Shown here in pieces: positions 43,676-51,498 of a stretch of 64,000 nt of DNA. Positions within the stretch are counted from its first letter, which is position 1. Every line of letters begins with the position of its first letter. Origin of the DNA: JAGGSN01 sp965603725 (GTDB lineage: Bacteria; Zixibacteria; MSB-5A5; UBA10806; 4484-95). Where the stretch lies: positions 1 through 64,000 of the forward strand of contig CBFDEC010000004.1 in NCBI GenBank assembly GCA_965603725.1. Direction: 5' to 3'. A model generated the notes under the pieces. It was not told the origin of the DNA and did no database searches. It was given only the letters and a program-made list of their open reading frames with translations. The position numbers and the translations under genes were made by a program.

Positions 43676-44083
43676 ATGATTTTTGTAAATCCCTGGCTCA
43701 TTATAGCCATGGTCGCCGTCAACCTGATCATGACTTTATTGTTGATTATTAAAGTCAGAAAACAGGAAAGGTTTCAAACCGATGAAGCTCATGCCAACCT
43801 CGAGTTGATAAACCAATCGCTTAATCGGCTTTCTGAAATTGCCGATAAGTTGGAAAGGAATATGAAGGATGAAGTAAGTTCTGAATATGTATCACGAATG
43901 CCTTCGGAAGAAAGTTCAAATAAAAGTAAGGAAAAACAAGCCCTGATAATGATTCGCCGCGGAGAAAAGCCAATATCAATCAGTAGAAAACTGGGCATCT
44001 CACGTTCCGAGATTGATCTTTTAGTCGCCTCTGAAAAACTGGGCAATAACAGCATAACCAATAAGTCGGGAGCTTACAATTGA
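43676..44083 (+). CDS. Membrane-anchored coiled-coil protein, DUF2802/SwrB-like arrangement
   Basis: A 135-residue protein with an N-terminal membrane segment (about 5-26), a coiled coil (about 30-65) and a C-terminal helix-turn-helix-like end (ALIMIRRGEKPISISRKLGI, SRSEIDLLV). This order and the position just after the sigma-28 gene match SwrB of Bacillus subtilis, which promotes flagellar export gate maturation; the C-terminus also recalls DUF2802 proteins of flagellar clusters. Function by analogy only. AAGGAGG lies upstream of the ATG. Confidence 0.65.
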   Translation: MIFVNPWLIIAMVAVNLIMTLLLIIKVRKQERFQTDEAHANLELINQSLNRLSEIADKLERNMKDEVSSEYVSRMPSEESSNKSKEKQALIMIRRGEKPISISRKLGISRSEIDLLVASEKLGNNSITNKSGAYN

Positions 44084-44152
44084 GTTTCCGTATTCAGGAA
44101 ATATCGCCGATGCCGATATTTATAGAAAAAATGTTTTTGAGGTGAACTGATT

Positions 44153-45331
44153 ATGAGCAAGAGTCAAGAGCCATTTTATTATTCCCAGCTCGAATGTCCG
44201 ATCTGTAATAACATCAATGATTATGGAAACATTCGGTCTGGCTCTTATAGTGAAACCGGTAAGGACACCGATTTTTGTCCAACGGGACGTGTCTGGCAAA
44301 ATCCTGTTTATCAGAAATATGATCCGCTTTTATTCTTTATCGCTACCTGTAAGAAATGTTACTATTCAAAGGAGTTTGCAAGCGACTATAAAAACTGGAA
44401 GAAAGACACATCATTCAAAACCTATCGCTTGAAGCATATCCAGGAGAAACATTCAGCCGAGATTACAAAAGGCAGTGTCATTAAACTGCTGGGGTCGCAT
44501 ATTGACGAGCAGAAGTATCCTTTCGAGTCGGCAGCTATTAAACTTTTGCTGGCAATTCGCGACGAGCAGTTGTTGGAGCGGCCATCAAATCTTGACCAGG
44601 GAAGATTCTTTTTAAGAATTGCCTGGCTTTTCCGGGGGAATACAAGCCAATCGGGAAATGAAAATATCGGCGCTACTGGCTTGTTTGAAAAACTTCATAA
44701 ATCCGTTTACAGCTCGCACAACGTATTACCCGGCTATGACGATAAGGTAAAGAACATTAAGAGCCTTGTTGAAAACGACTTTACCAGGATGTTTGAAAAC
44801 GTTCCTACCGCTGATGAGTATAAAAAACGAATTGAGCAGATTATCGGCGAAATATCAACCACTCTCGATCCCCTTATGAAGGCCGGCTCCAAGCTGTTGG
44901 ATGTTTTCGAGGACGCTGAAAAAGCCCTCGTAGGAGGCAAAGTCGATGCCGGCGAAGGCTTTCATAACTATCCAAGCTTTAAAGATTTTCTGATGAAAGC
45001 AAAAAGGCTCTGGGATGAGGTGCCCCTCTCGGAAAATGGCGCTTTAATCAAAGCGAGTGAATATTATCAAAAAGCTTATGAGACGAGCGGTCAAATCGGT
45101 CAGGGTCTTCAGCAGGTTCAGGCTGCTTATCTTATTGCAGAACTCTGTCGCCGGGTGGGGAACTATGAAAACGCCTCTCAATTTTTCAATCAAGTAATTC
45201 GCTTTGGTCGTGAAATGGTCCAGCGGAAACAGCTTGGGGCTTCAGATATCAAATATACAAATAAACTGCTGGAAATGGCTTTGGACCAGGCACGCTTGAA
45301 TTTAAAGCAATCTGAGGAAGCAGGAAAATGA
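44153..45331 (+). CDS. DUF2225 zinc-ribbon/TPR-like protein
   Basis: A 392-residue cytoplasmic protein of the DUF2225 type. The N-terminus has CxxC pairs (LECPICN with C15 and C18; IATCKKCYYSKEF near 65) that would bind zinc. The remainder is helical, and residues about 300-380 look TPR-like (YYQKAYETSGQIGQG, AELCRRVGNYENASQFF). No biochemical role is established. The stop overlaps the PilZ gene start by 4 bp, so it belongs with motility signalling. Confidence 0.8.
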   Translation: MSKSQEPFYYSQLECPICNNINDYGNIRSGSYSETGKDTDFCPTGRVWQNPVYQKYDPLLFFIATCKKCYYSKEFASDYKNWKKDTSFKTYRLKHIQEKHSAEITKGSVIKLLGSHIDEQKYPFESAAIKLLLAIRDEQLLERPSNLDQGRFFLRIAWLFRGNTSQSGNENIGATGLFEKLHKSVYSSHNVLPGYDDKVKNIKSLVENDFTRMFENVPTADEYKKRIEQIIGEISTTLDPLMKAGSKLLDVFEDAEKALVGGKVDAGEGFHNYPSFKDFLMKAKRLWDEVPLSENGALIKASEYYQKAYETSGQIGQGLQQVQAAYLIAELCRRVGNYENASQFFNQVIRFGREMVQRKQLGASDIKYTNKLLEMALDQARLNLKQSEEAGK

Positions 45332-46104
45332 AAAAGATGAAGCCCGGAATAAAAAAAGACCCGGCTAAACTTGTCCAACTCTGGGAGAGACTCGAATTGA
45401 AGCTGGATCAGGATGGAAAGGTTGCCGGCTTCGTCACCCGTATTGAAGATATAGATAACGGCAGATTAACTGTCGAATGCCCGATTCGGATTTCCGGCGA
45501 CCATGATCTGGCAGTCGGCCAGCATCTGGAGGTTACAGCCAACAAGCAGAATGCCTCATACATTTTTAAGGCCGTTGTTGCTGATATCGATTCGCAAAAA
45601 GAAAATTTAACTACTTTAGAGCCCATATCAGAATATAGAAAGACCCAGAGACGAAGGTTCGTTCGTATCGATATAGACGGCGATATTACGTTTAAGGCGG
45701 TTGATTCCGGTGAACAAAACAGGGGAACGTTCAGCTTTGAAAAGAAAGGTGAACTGCTCAATATTTCTGCTGGTGGTATCCTGCTGAGCACAACCGAGTC
45801 GGTAAGAGAGGACGATTTTCTGCTGATGAATTTCTGGATAAAAAACAGCCAGCGTCTGGAAAATATACTGGGAATTGCCAAGAGGGTTGAAACCTCAATT
45901 GATTCTGAAACGCAGAAACAAGAATACTTGGTTGGAATCGAATTTTTATCAAAAGAGAAATCGGAAAAACGCTTTCACTGGAATCTTGCAGAATATTTAC
46001 CTTCGGATATTAATTTTTTCAACGAGGCGCTGCAGCAGCTTGTTGTTCAATTTGTATACAAACAGCAGGTGGAACTCAGGACAAAAGCGAAAGCCAATTT
46101 ATGA
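45328..46104 (+). CDS. PilZ domain protein, YcgR-type flagellar brake
   Basis: A 258-residue protein with an N-terminal YcgR-like domain (about 15-100) and a C-terminal PilZ domain. The c-di-GMP motifs are intact: RRRFVR (about 108-113) and NISAGG (about 147-152). YcgR/DgrA/YpfA proteins slow or stop the flagellar motor when c-di-GMP is high; the same role is likely here. ATG overlaps the DUF2225 stop, and its stop overlaps the next gene by 4 bp (ATGA). Confidence 0.85.
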   Translation: MKKMKPGIKKDPAKLVQLWERLELKLDQDGKVAGFVTRIEDIDNGRLTVECPIRISGDHDLAVGQHLEVTANKQNASYIFKAVVADIDSQKENLTTLEPISEYRKTQRRRFVRIDIDGDITFKAVDSGEQNRGTFSFEKKGELLNISAGGILLSTTESVREDDFLLMNFWIKNSQRLENILGIAKRVETSIDSETQKQEYLVGIEFLSKEKSEKRFHWNLAEYLPSDINFFNEALQQLVVQFVYKQQVELRTKAKANL

Positions 46105-46691
46105 GAATAATATTTGGGTCTCTTTTATTAGTATTGTTTACTAATCCTTTTTCCGCATTATGCCAAACAATTCCCTCGAATGTAGATATTGTAGCGTGTT
46201 TTGATCTAAAAGAAGATCAAAATAATTTAATAGACAGAATCAGCCCGCAGTTTGTAAGAGAACTTGAGCTTAAATCCAAAGATCGTCGGGTTAGTATACA
46301 TATTTATGACGGTTCTCGTGAAGATTTCGACTTTTGGCTTGATTCTTTAAGCAGTCGATTCTATACAATAATTGAAGTTTCACCGGGCAGTTGGGTGGTC
46401 AACCGTTTATTTAATATCCCATTTGTATTCAATGTATATCAAAATAAATTTAAATTGGAGGCGTTTGTCAAATTATATCGTCGCGGCATAAAAATTCCAA
46501 TTTTATTAGATAGATTTAAGATCAAAGTAAATGGGTCCAGAGCATACCAGCTGTTAAGAAATGATCCTCATGATGGAAGCCTGGTCGTTTCAAACAGTAA
46601 ACGAATCTTGTATGAAGAAAAAGCCGAAAAGGAATTAGTTCAGCGGGTATCAAAAAAAGTATATAACTCAATGAAGGAGTATGGAGGATAA
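46101..46691 (+). CDS. Secreted protein of unknown function
   Basis: A 196-residue protein with a clear signal peptide (about 1-22, ending SALCQ). The mature part is a mixed alpha/beta domain (VDIVACFDLKEDQNNLIDRI, KDRRVSIHIYDGSREDFDFW) and has a basic, hydrophobic middle (VKLYRRGIKIPILLDRFKIK). I recognise no family. It is translationally coupled to the PilZ protein and followed by a receiver gene, so a periplasmic part in motor or signalling control is possible. Confidence 0.7.
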   Translation: MRIIFGSLLLVLFTNPFSALCQTIPSNVDIVACFDLKEDQNNLIDRISPQFVRELELKSKDRRVSIHIYDGSREDFDFWLDSLSSRFYTIIEVSPGSWVVNRLFNIPFVFNVYQNKFKLEAFVKLYRRGIKIPILLDRFKIKVNGSRAYQLLRNDPHDGSLVVSNSKRILYEEKAEKELVQRVSKKVYNSMKEYGG

Positions 46692-46696
46692 CGCTG

Positions 46697-47119
46697 ATGT
46701 ATAAAAAAGCGCAGTATTCCAGGCTTGAACCGCCAAAGAAAGTATTGATTGTGGATGATGAAAAGTTGTCGCGTGACGTTATTTCAAAGACTCTGCACCG
46801 CTATCTTGGCTGTGAAGTTTATACGGCATCAAATGGCGATGACGCATTCAGTTTTTTGCGTTCGAATGATTTTGATTTAATGATTGCAGATCTGGTTATG
46901 CCGGGAATTCCAGGATTAGAATTGATCAGAAGAGTCCGTTTTACAAATCCCGATTTATTTGTGATTGTTGTTACCGGCAATGCCAATGACAACGATATTG
47001 TAGAGATAAAAAAAATGGGTATTAGCCAAATAGTATATAAGCCCTTTAAAATCACTTCATTTCTGGAGATGGTGGCGGATGCCCTGATAGAAAAAGAGCG
47101 TCAGAACAGTTTTGCATAA
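46697..47119 (+). CDS. Single-domain response regulator
   Basis: A 140-residue stand-alone receiver. All key residues are present: acidic pair (VLIVDDEKLSR), phosphoacceptor Asp (DLMIADLVMPG), Thr (VVTGN) and Lys (YKPFKI). It has an N-terminal extension of about 15 basic residues and no output domain. It probably acts like CheY or as a relay carrier for the kinase-like proteins that follow. Confidence 0.92.
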   Translation: MYKKAQYSRLEPPKKVLIVDDEKLSRDVISKTLHRYLGCEVYTASNGDDAFSFLRSNDFDLMIADLVMPGIPGLELIRRVRFTNPDLFVIVVTGNANDNDIVEIKKMGISQIVYKPFKITSFLEMVADALIEKERQNSFA

Positions 47120-47141
47120 AATATCAATAAAGGAGGGTTAA

Positions 47142-48011
47142 GTGCCCCGTAGAAAGAAAGTTGATACTTCAAGTCATCTTGAAAAAGAATTAGCTTTGCT
47201 TTATGAAATAAGTACTTTAGTTCAGCTTTCGCCGTCAAATAAAGAGACTTTCGAAAAGGTCCTGCACTTAATCGGCAAGGTTATCGATTTCAGGTCCGCT
47301 TCGTTATTTTTAGTTTCCCTGGAAACCGGAAAACTTCATGAAGTTGCCAAGGTGGGCCGGAGTGTGGAACTTATCGGCTTTGTCGAGTTTGATATGGGGA
47401 TGGGTTTTTCAGCCTGGGTCGCCAAAGAAAAAAGACCGATTGTCCTTAATAACCTTCGAAAGGATCACAATGGCAACCACATAAGATCGTTTATGTCTGT
47501 GCCTATGATTTTTAAAGATGAATTAATCGGCGTTATAAATTTTGCTAATGACCAGCCCGGCGCTTTTTCCGAGAGGGATATGCAGATAGTTGGAATTATC
47601 GCCGCCGAAACAGCGGTTACTATTGAAAGAATGATTTATGAATACCGACTCGAGAAGAAAAATGATGAACTTGTTGAAATCAACAGGAAACTAAAGAGGG
47701 CTCAGTATAAGCTGATAGAGCTTGAGAAAAAACAAACCGCGACCGAAATGGCAGCAACGCTAAATCATGAGATCAACAATCCTTTGGCAATAATTGCCGG
47801 TAACGCCCAATTTCTTTTGATGACGATGAAAAATTCCAGCCCGGCAATAATAAAGAGGTTAAAGGCTATCGATAAGGAAGCATCGGCAATTGCTAATATT
47901 ACAGAAAAGTTCAGGCAGCTGGATTCATTAATTGTCGAGGATTATGTTAATGGAGATTCCAGCAAAATTATTAACCTTGAAAAATCAGTAAAGGCTGAAA
48001 AAGTGTGTTAG
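47142..48011 (+). CDS. GAF-HisKA protein lacking an ATP-binding domain
   Basis: A 289-residue soluble protein. A GAF sensor domain (about 25-160; GFSAWVAKEKRPIVLNNL, SFMSVPMIFKDELIGVINF) is joined by a coiled coil to a HisKA dimerisation/phosphoacceptor domain with an intact H box (LNHEINNPLAIIAGNAQFL, H209). The protein ends about 80 residues later, with no HATPase_c N, G1 or G2 box. It cannot be a classical kinase alone; a phosphotransfer role is plausible. GTG start with AGGAGG upstream. It overlaps the next gene by 7 bp, and no frameshift links it to a lost catalytic domain. Confidence 0.82.
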   Translation: MPRRKKVDTSSHLEKELALLYEISTLVQLSPSNKETFEKVLHLIGKVIDFRSASLFLVSLETGKLHEVAKVGRSVELIGFVEFDMGMGFSAWVAKEKRPIVLNNLRKDHNGNHIRSFMSVPMIFKDELIGVINFANDQPGAFSERDMQIVGIIAAETAVTIERMIYEYRLEKKNDELVEINRKLKRAQYKLIELEKKQTATEMAATLNHEINNPLAIIAGNAQFLLMTMKNSSPAIIKRLKAIDKEASAIANITEKFRQLDSLIVEDYVNGDSSKIINLEKSVKAEKVC

Positions 48012-49711
48012 GCCAGGTCTTTTATAATAATACAGGACAAAATGATATTCTTACGATAGCCAATGCTTCCGTTGCCGGTTATTTCATTTTAAACGGGAAT
48101 GGTCATCTCTGTCAGTCAAGCGGTCTTGTCGACGATATCCATGGCAATGATAACAGTATGTTAGACCGTTTCCCGATGATACAATATCATCTTCATAACC
48201 CGAACGCTTCCGGCGCTTTTTACAGGCTCTCTGATAAAACGTTTTTGTCCGGCAGCGATGAAGACCAAAAGTCAGTCTATATCGGCTCGTTACCCCATGA
48301 GGATAAATTGCTGGGAATTGTTTTTAAAGGTATTTTGCTTAATGTTGAAGTCGAACATATGAAATCAGAAATCTTTATATTGTCGTTGATTACCCAGGCC
48401 CTAAGGGCTTTTAACAGGGCGAACGACCTTGAAAATATCTTGAAAATAGTGTTAATAGGAGTGACTGCCGGCAGCGGACTTGGCTTCAATCGTGCGTTTG
48501 TGCTCTTAACTCAGGATGAACAAAATTGCCTTAAAGGCGCTCTGGCTAATGGGCCATCATCACCCGAGGAAGCTGGCCATATCTGGCAAAAATTATCCAG
48601 CGGCGAACTCACCCTGGAGAAAATGTTTGAAGAATCGTTAAGAAAAAATGAAAAAGAAAAACCGCTTTTAGAAAATATCATAGAAGATCTGGTAATTCCT
48701 CTCGACAACAAAGACAACATTTTTGCCAGATCCGCCCTCGAAAACAAGTCCATGATCATTAATGAAATGACCCTGGCCGGCAGCGAATATTCTGAACTTC
48801 ATTCGAAAATTGGTCCAGGACCCATAGCGGTAGTTCCCCTGGTGGGTAACGAATATCTCCAAGGCGTATTAATTGCCGATAATTTTATTACCTGTAAAGA
48901 GATCACCGAAAATGATCTTTACCTGCTGGAGATATTTGCCAAATATGCGAGTGACTCTATCGAAAAGTTCAGGCTCTATAAAAGGCTGGCGAAAAAAGTT
49001 GAGGCTTTAAAGGAAGCCAATAGAATGATTATTTCAAACCGCGAAAATGTAATTAAGGCTGAAAAACTGTCGGTCTTAGCCGATATGGCCGAACAGGTAG
49101 CTCATGAAATTCGCAACCCGCTTACCGTAGTGGGTGGTTTTACAAAATTAATGCTTAAAAAAACGACCGCAGAGGACGAAAACTATGAAGATTTAAAAAT
49201 GATTATCGATCAGGTTTCCAGAATCGAGCAGGCGTTGGAGAAATTCACCAGTTTGATGAATTATCAAAATAAGGATGACCGGGTTTGCGATCTTGGTGAA
49301 CTGGTAAAATCAACTTTGGCTATGAACCTCCCGGGGATCGATTTCTCGAAATTTGAGGTTCAATATGAGAGGCCCGTGATGATTAAGATTGATCCCGATC
49401 TGTTCCGTCAAGCGCTTTTTATTGTCCTGAAAAGAGCGACCGCGATACAGCAAAACCAGGAGCATATTTTGCTGTCGATTGAAAGGTTTAACGACAAAAT
49501 ATCTGTTAATTTTAAATCCATCAGTCATGATAGCAGTCTGGTGAACGATTTGTATGATAGTTTCAGTTCATGGCAGAGTCATAAAAAATTTAAAGAGCTT
49601 TCAACATCTATAGAGATTTTGAAATTCTATGGAGGCAATATAGGATTGAAAGCGTCAAGTAATGAAGAAAGTAGTTTTTACCTTGAACTCCCAGTATATG
49701 AGGAGGTGTGA
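48005..49711 (+). CDS. GAF-HisKA protein with degenerate catalytic domain
   Basis: A 568-residue soluble protein. An N-terminal PAS-like region (about 10-110), a GAF-like domain (about 130-320; IGPGPIAVVPLVGNEYLQGV) and a HisKA domain with H box (VAHEIRNPLTVVGGFTKLML, H367). The C-terminal ~130 residues sit where HATPase_c belongs (DPDLFRQALFIVLKRATAIQ) but lack the N-box Asn pair, DxGxG and GxG. This resembles ChpT and Spo0B, phosphotransferases with decayed kinase domains. GTG start within the preceding gene; the next receiver overlaps its stop by 4 bp. Confidence 0.8.
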   Translation: MLGQVFYNNTGQNDILTIANASVAGYFILNGNGHLCQSSGLVDDIHGNDNSMLDRFPMIQYHLHNPNASGAFYRLSDKTFLSGSDEDQKSVYIGSLPHEDKLLGIVFKGILLNVEVEHMKSEIFILSLITQALRAFNRANDLENILKIVLIGVTAGSGLGFNRAFVLLTQDEQNCLKGALANGPSSPEEAGHIWQKLSSGELTLEKMFEESLRKNEKEKPLLENIIEDLVIPLDNKDNIFARSALENKSMIINEMTLAGSEYSELHSKIGPGPIAVVPLVGNEYLQGVLIADNFITCKEITENDLYLLEIFAKYASDSIEKFRLYKRLAKKVEALKEANRMIISNRENVIKAEKLSVLADMAEQVAHEIRNPLTVVGGFTKLMLKKTTAEDENYEDLKMIIDQVSRIEQALEKFTSLMNYQNKDDRVCDLGELVKSTLAMNLPGIDFSKFEVQYERPVMIKIDPDLFRQALFIVLKRATAIQQNQEHILLSIERFNDKISVNFKSISHDSSLVNDLYDSFSSWQSHKKFKELSTSIEILKFYGGNIGLKASSNEESSFYLELPVYEEV

Positions 49712-50067
49712 TGAGCACAATATTAGTGGTCGATGACGAACCGGCGATACGCAAGTTGTATCAGAAAGAGTTTATTGATGACGGGCATAATGTTGTTCTG
49801 GTTGAAAACGGTATCAAGGCTATGTCGATAATCGAACAAGATAACGATATCGATCTGGTTATCCTTGATATAAAAATGGAGGAAATGGATGGTCTTGAAG
49901 TATTAGACGCAATCAGAAATAAACGTAAAGGTCTGCGGGTAATACTGAATTCGGCATACTCAACCTATAAAAATGATTTCACCTCGTGGCTTGCCGATGC
50001 CTACCTGGTAAAATCGCATGATTTAACGGAACTTAAGGATAAAGTCGAGGAGCTCTTAACAGTATAG
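49708..50067 (+). CDS. Single-domain response regulator
   Basis: A 119-residue receiver with VVDDEPAIRKL, phosphoacceptor Asp in VILDIKMEEMDG, Ser in place of the usual Thr (LNSAYS) and Lys in YLVKSHDL, where the usual K-P is K-S. No output domain. It overlaps the preceding kinase-like gene by 4 bp (ATGA), so the two are likely partners. Confidence 0.9.
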   Translation: MMSTILVVDDEPAIRKLYQKEFIDDGHNVVLVENGIKAMSIIEQDNDIDLVILDIKMEEMDGLEVLDAIRNKRKGLRVILNSAYSTYKNDFTSWLADAYLVKSHDLTELKDKVEELLTV

Positions 50068-50070
50068 ATT

Positions 50071-50448
50071 ATGAAAGAAAACAGGGAAAATTTAATTAAG
50101 ACCATTGAATCAGTCTCAGAGCAAATTCAGATTCTCGCCTTGAACATTGCCGTCGCCGCAGCCAAGATGTCTTTTCGTAAAGAACTGTCCGTTGATGTCA
50201 ATAGCAGATTGGGCCAATTAGTCAACCAGGCAACTCAGGCAGTTAAAAAAATGGGATATGTTCTACGGGCTGCCAGGTCCGATAAACCGAAACAAGATAT
50301 TTTGACCAAGGATTATGAAATCAATATTGATTCCGAGATAATTTCTGATATTGAATATTCTCTTGAGACGATATTGGATGACAGCCAGAAAATTATGGAA
50401 ATGCTTATAAAGGTCAAACAGGAATCTTTAGAAAACTACGGAGGTTGA
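50071..50448 (+). CDS. Chemoreceptor signalling-tip-like small protein
   Basis: A 125-residue, all-helical soluble protein. Residues 15-61 (from VSEQIQILALNIAVAAAKMS to QATQAVKKM) align without gaps to the signalling hairpin of the chemoreceptor at 170-2158 (from [20 protein letters not shown] to TTKATKEV): Q, LALN, A-AA, V, L and T-A-K positions agree. CheA/CheW-contact residues differ (E to A, R to K, and the GEQGRG turn is lost). No membrane segment, sensor or HAMP. It lies between two receiver genes. It may mimic or cap receptor tips, or be an unrelated helical hairpin. Confidence 0.6.
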   Translation: MKENRENLIKTIESVSEQIQILALNIAVAAAKMSFRKELSVDVNSRLGQLVNQATQAVKKMGYVLRAARSDKPKQDILTKDYEINIDSEIISDIEYSLETILDDSQKIMEMLIKVKQESLENYGG

Positions 50449-50449
50449 T

Positions 50450-50839
50450 TTGGGACGTCTGGTATTAGTTGTTGACAATGAACAGGATGTTCTCAACGTT
50501 CTTTCTGAGATACTTGGCTCTATGGGCTGTGAAGTATATAAAGCAAGCAATGGCATCAAAGCCCTGGAGATTATGGCAAATACCAAATTTGATCTTATTA
50601 TTGCTGACCTGATTATGCCCGAAATGGGTGGACTGGATTTCTTAAAACAAATAAAAGAGAAAAAAAAGCATGCCCCAATAGTGATTACTGCCGGAATCGA
50701 CCCGCAAACAGCGATGATAGATTTTAATGAATATGGAATAAGTGAGTTCATTAAAAAACCTTTTACGATTGATGACGTAAACCGAAAACTACAAAAGTAC
50801 TTACAAAAGGAACCCGGGTCAATTGGAGCGTCCGTGTGA
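50450..50839 (+). CDS. Single-domain response regulator with altered acidic pair
   Basis: A 129-residue receiver. The metal-binding pair reads DNE (VVDNEQDVL) instead of DDE; phosphoacceptor Asp (LIIADLIMPEMGG), Thr (VITAGI) and Lys (KKPFTI) are present. No output domain. TTG start at 50450 with GGAGG upstream, 1 bp after the preceding stop. Confidence 0.88.
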   Translation: MGRLVLVVDNEQDVLNVLSEILGSMGCEVYKASNGIKALEIMANTKFDLIIADLIMPEMGGLDFLKQIKEKKKHAPIVITAGIDPQTAMIDFNEYGISEFIKKPFTIDDVNRKLQKYLQKEPGSIGASV

Positions 50840-51077
50840 GTTTAATATTGCTATGCAGGATTATGTTCTAAGTTGCAATAATAATGTCAAATTAAAGTTG
50901 AATGTTTATAATTGTAACGAAAAAAAGGAAATAAAAAATCGTTTATTTTCTAAATAACATGAAAATAGTTTCGATATATTAATTAAGGCGATATTAAGAT
51001 ATTGATGAAAATTAATAGATATATTCGTCAATTATAAAAGGATCAATTGATATGCACCTTGCACCAATGGAGGTAAG
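50840..51077. promoter_or_regulatory. AT-rich gap with a possible sigma-28 promoter
   Basis: 238 bp between two receiver genes. TAAA (50951-50954), a 15-bp spacer and TTCGATAT (50970-50977) match sigma-28 spacing but only five of eight -10 bases. If real it would start a receiver-fapA unit near 50985. No terminator was recognised. Confidence 0.35.
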
Positions 51078-51488
51078 ATGAAAGAAAATGTCAAGATATT
51101 GGTTATTGATGATGAAGCGATAATGCGCAATCTTCTTTTGAAAATTTTGGAGCAGGAAGGTTATCAGATAACTCTTGCCGCCTCGTCCCCTGAAGCTATT
51201 GAAAAGCTGGAAAATGAGAGTTTTGAACTTGTACTTTCAGATGTGAAAATGCCGGAGATAAATGGCTTTGAGCTTTTGAAGACAATTAAGAGCAGATGGC
51301 CCCATATAGCGGTAATAATGATGACCGGTTATGGGGATGCATACACTGTTAAGGAAGCCTTGATGCTTGGCGCCGATGAATATATTACCAAGCCATTTAA
51401 GAGTCATGAAGTATCGTTAATTCTGGAACGCGCTTATTGGCGTCAGTTGGCCTCAAGAACAGGTCATCTGATTGATACAAATCAGTAG
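51078..51488 (+). CDS. Single-domain response regulator
   Basis: A 136-residue receiver with a full set of active-site residues: VIDDEAIMR, LVLSDVKMPEINGFELL, MMTGYGDA and TKPFK. It resembles the receiver of NtrC/AtoC-type activators but has no AAA+ or DNA-binding domain. GGAGG lies 4 bp before the ATG. fapA follows after 10 bp, so it may serve polar localisation or assembly of flagella. Confidence 0.92.
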   Translation: MKENVKILVIDDEAIMRNLLLKILEQEGYQITLAASSPEAIEKLENESFELVLSDVKMPEINGFELLKTIKSRWPHIAVIMMTGYGDAYTVKEALMLGADEYITKPFKSHEVSLILERAYWRQLASRTGHLIDTNQ

Positions 51489-51498
51489 ATAATTAACA

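Noticed and set aside
44100..44130. GCCGATAT before the DUF2225 gene as a sigma-28 promoter
   Set aside because: No TAAA at the required 15-bp spacing.
47900..48100. A frameshift splitting one large kinase into two genes
   Set aside because: Both proteins have their own sensor region and H box, and no HATPase_c remnant lies at the junction.
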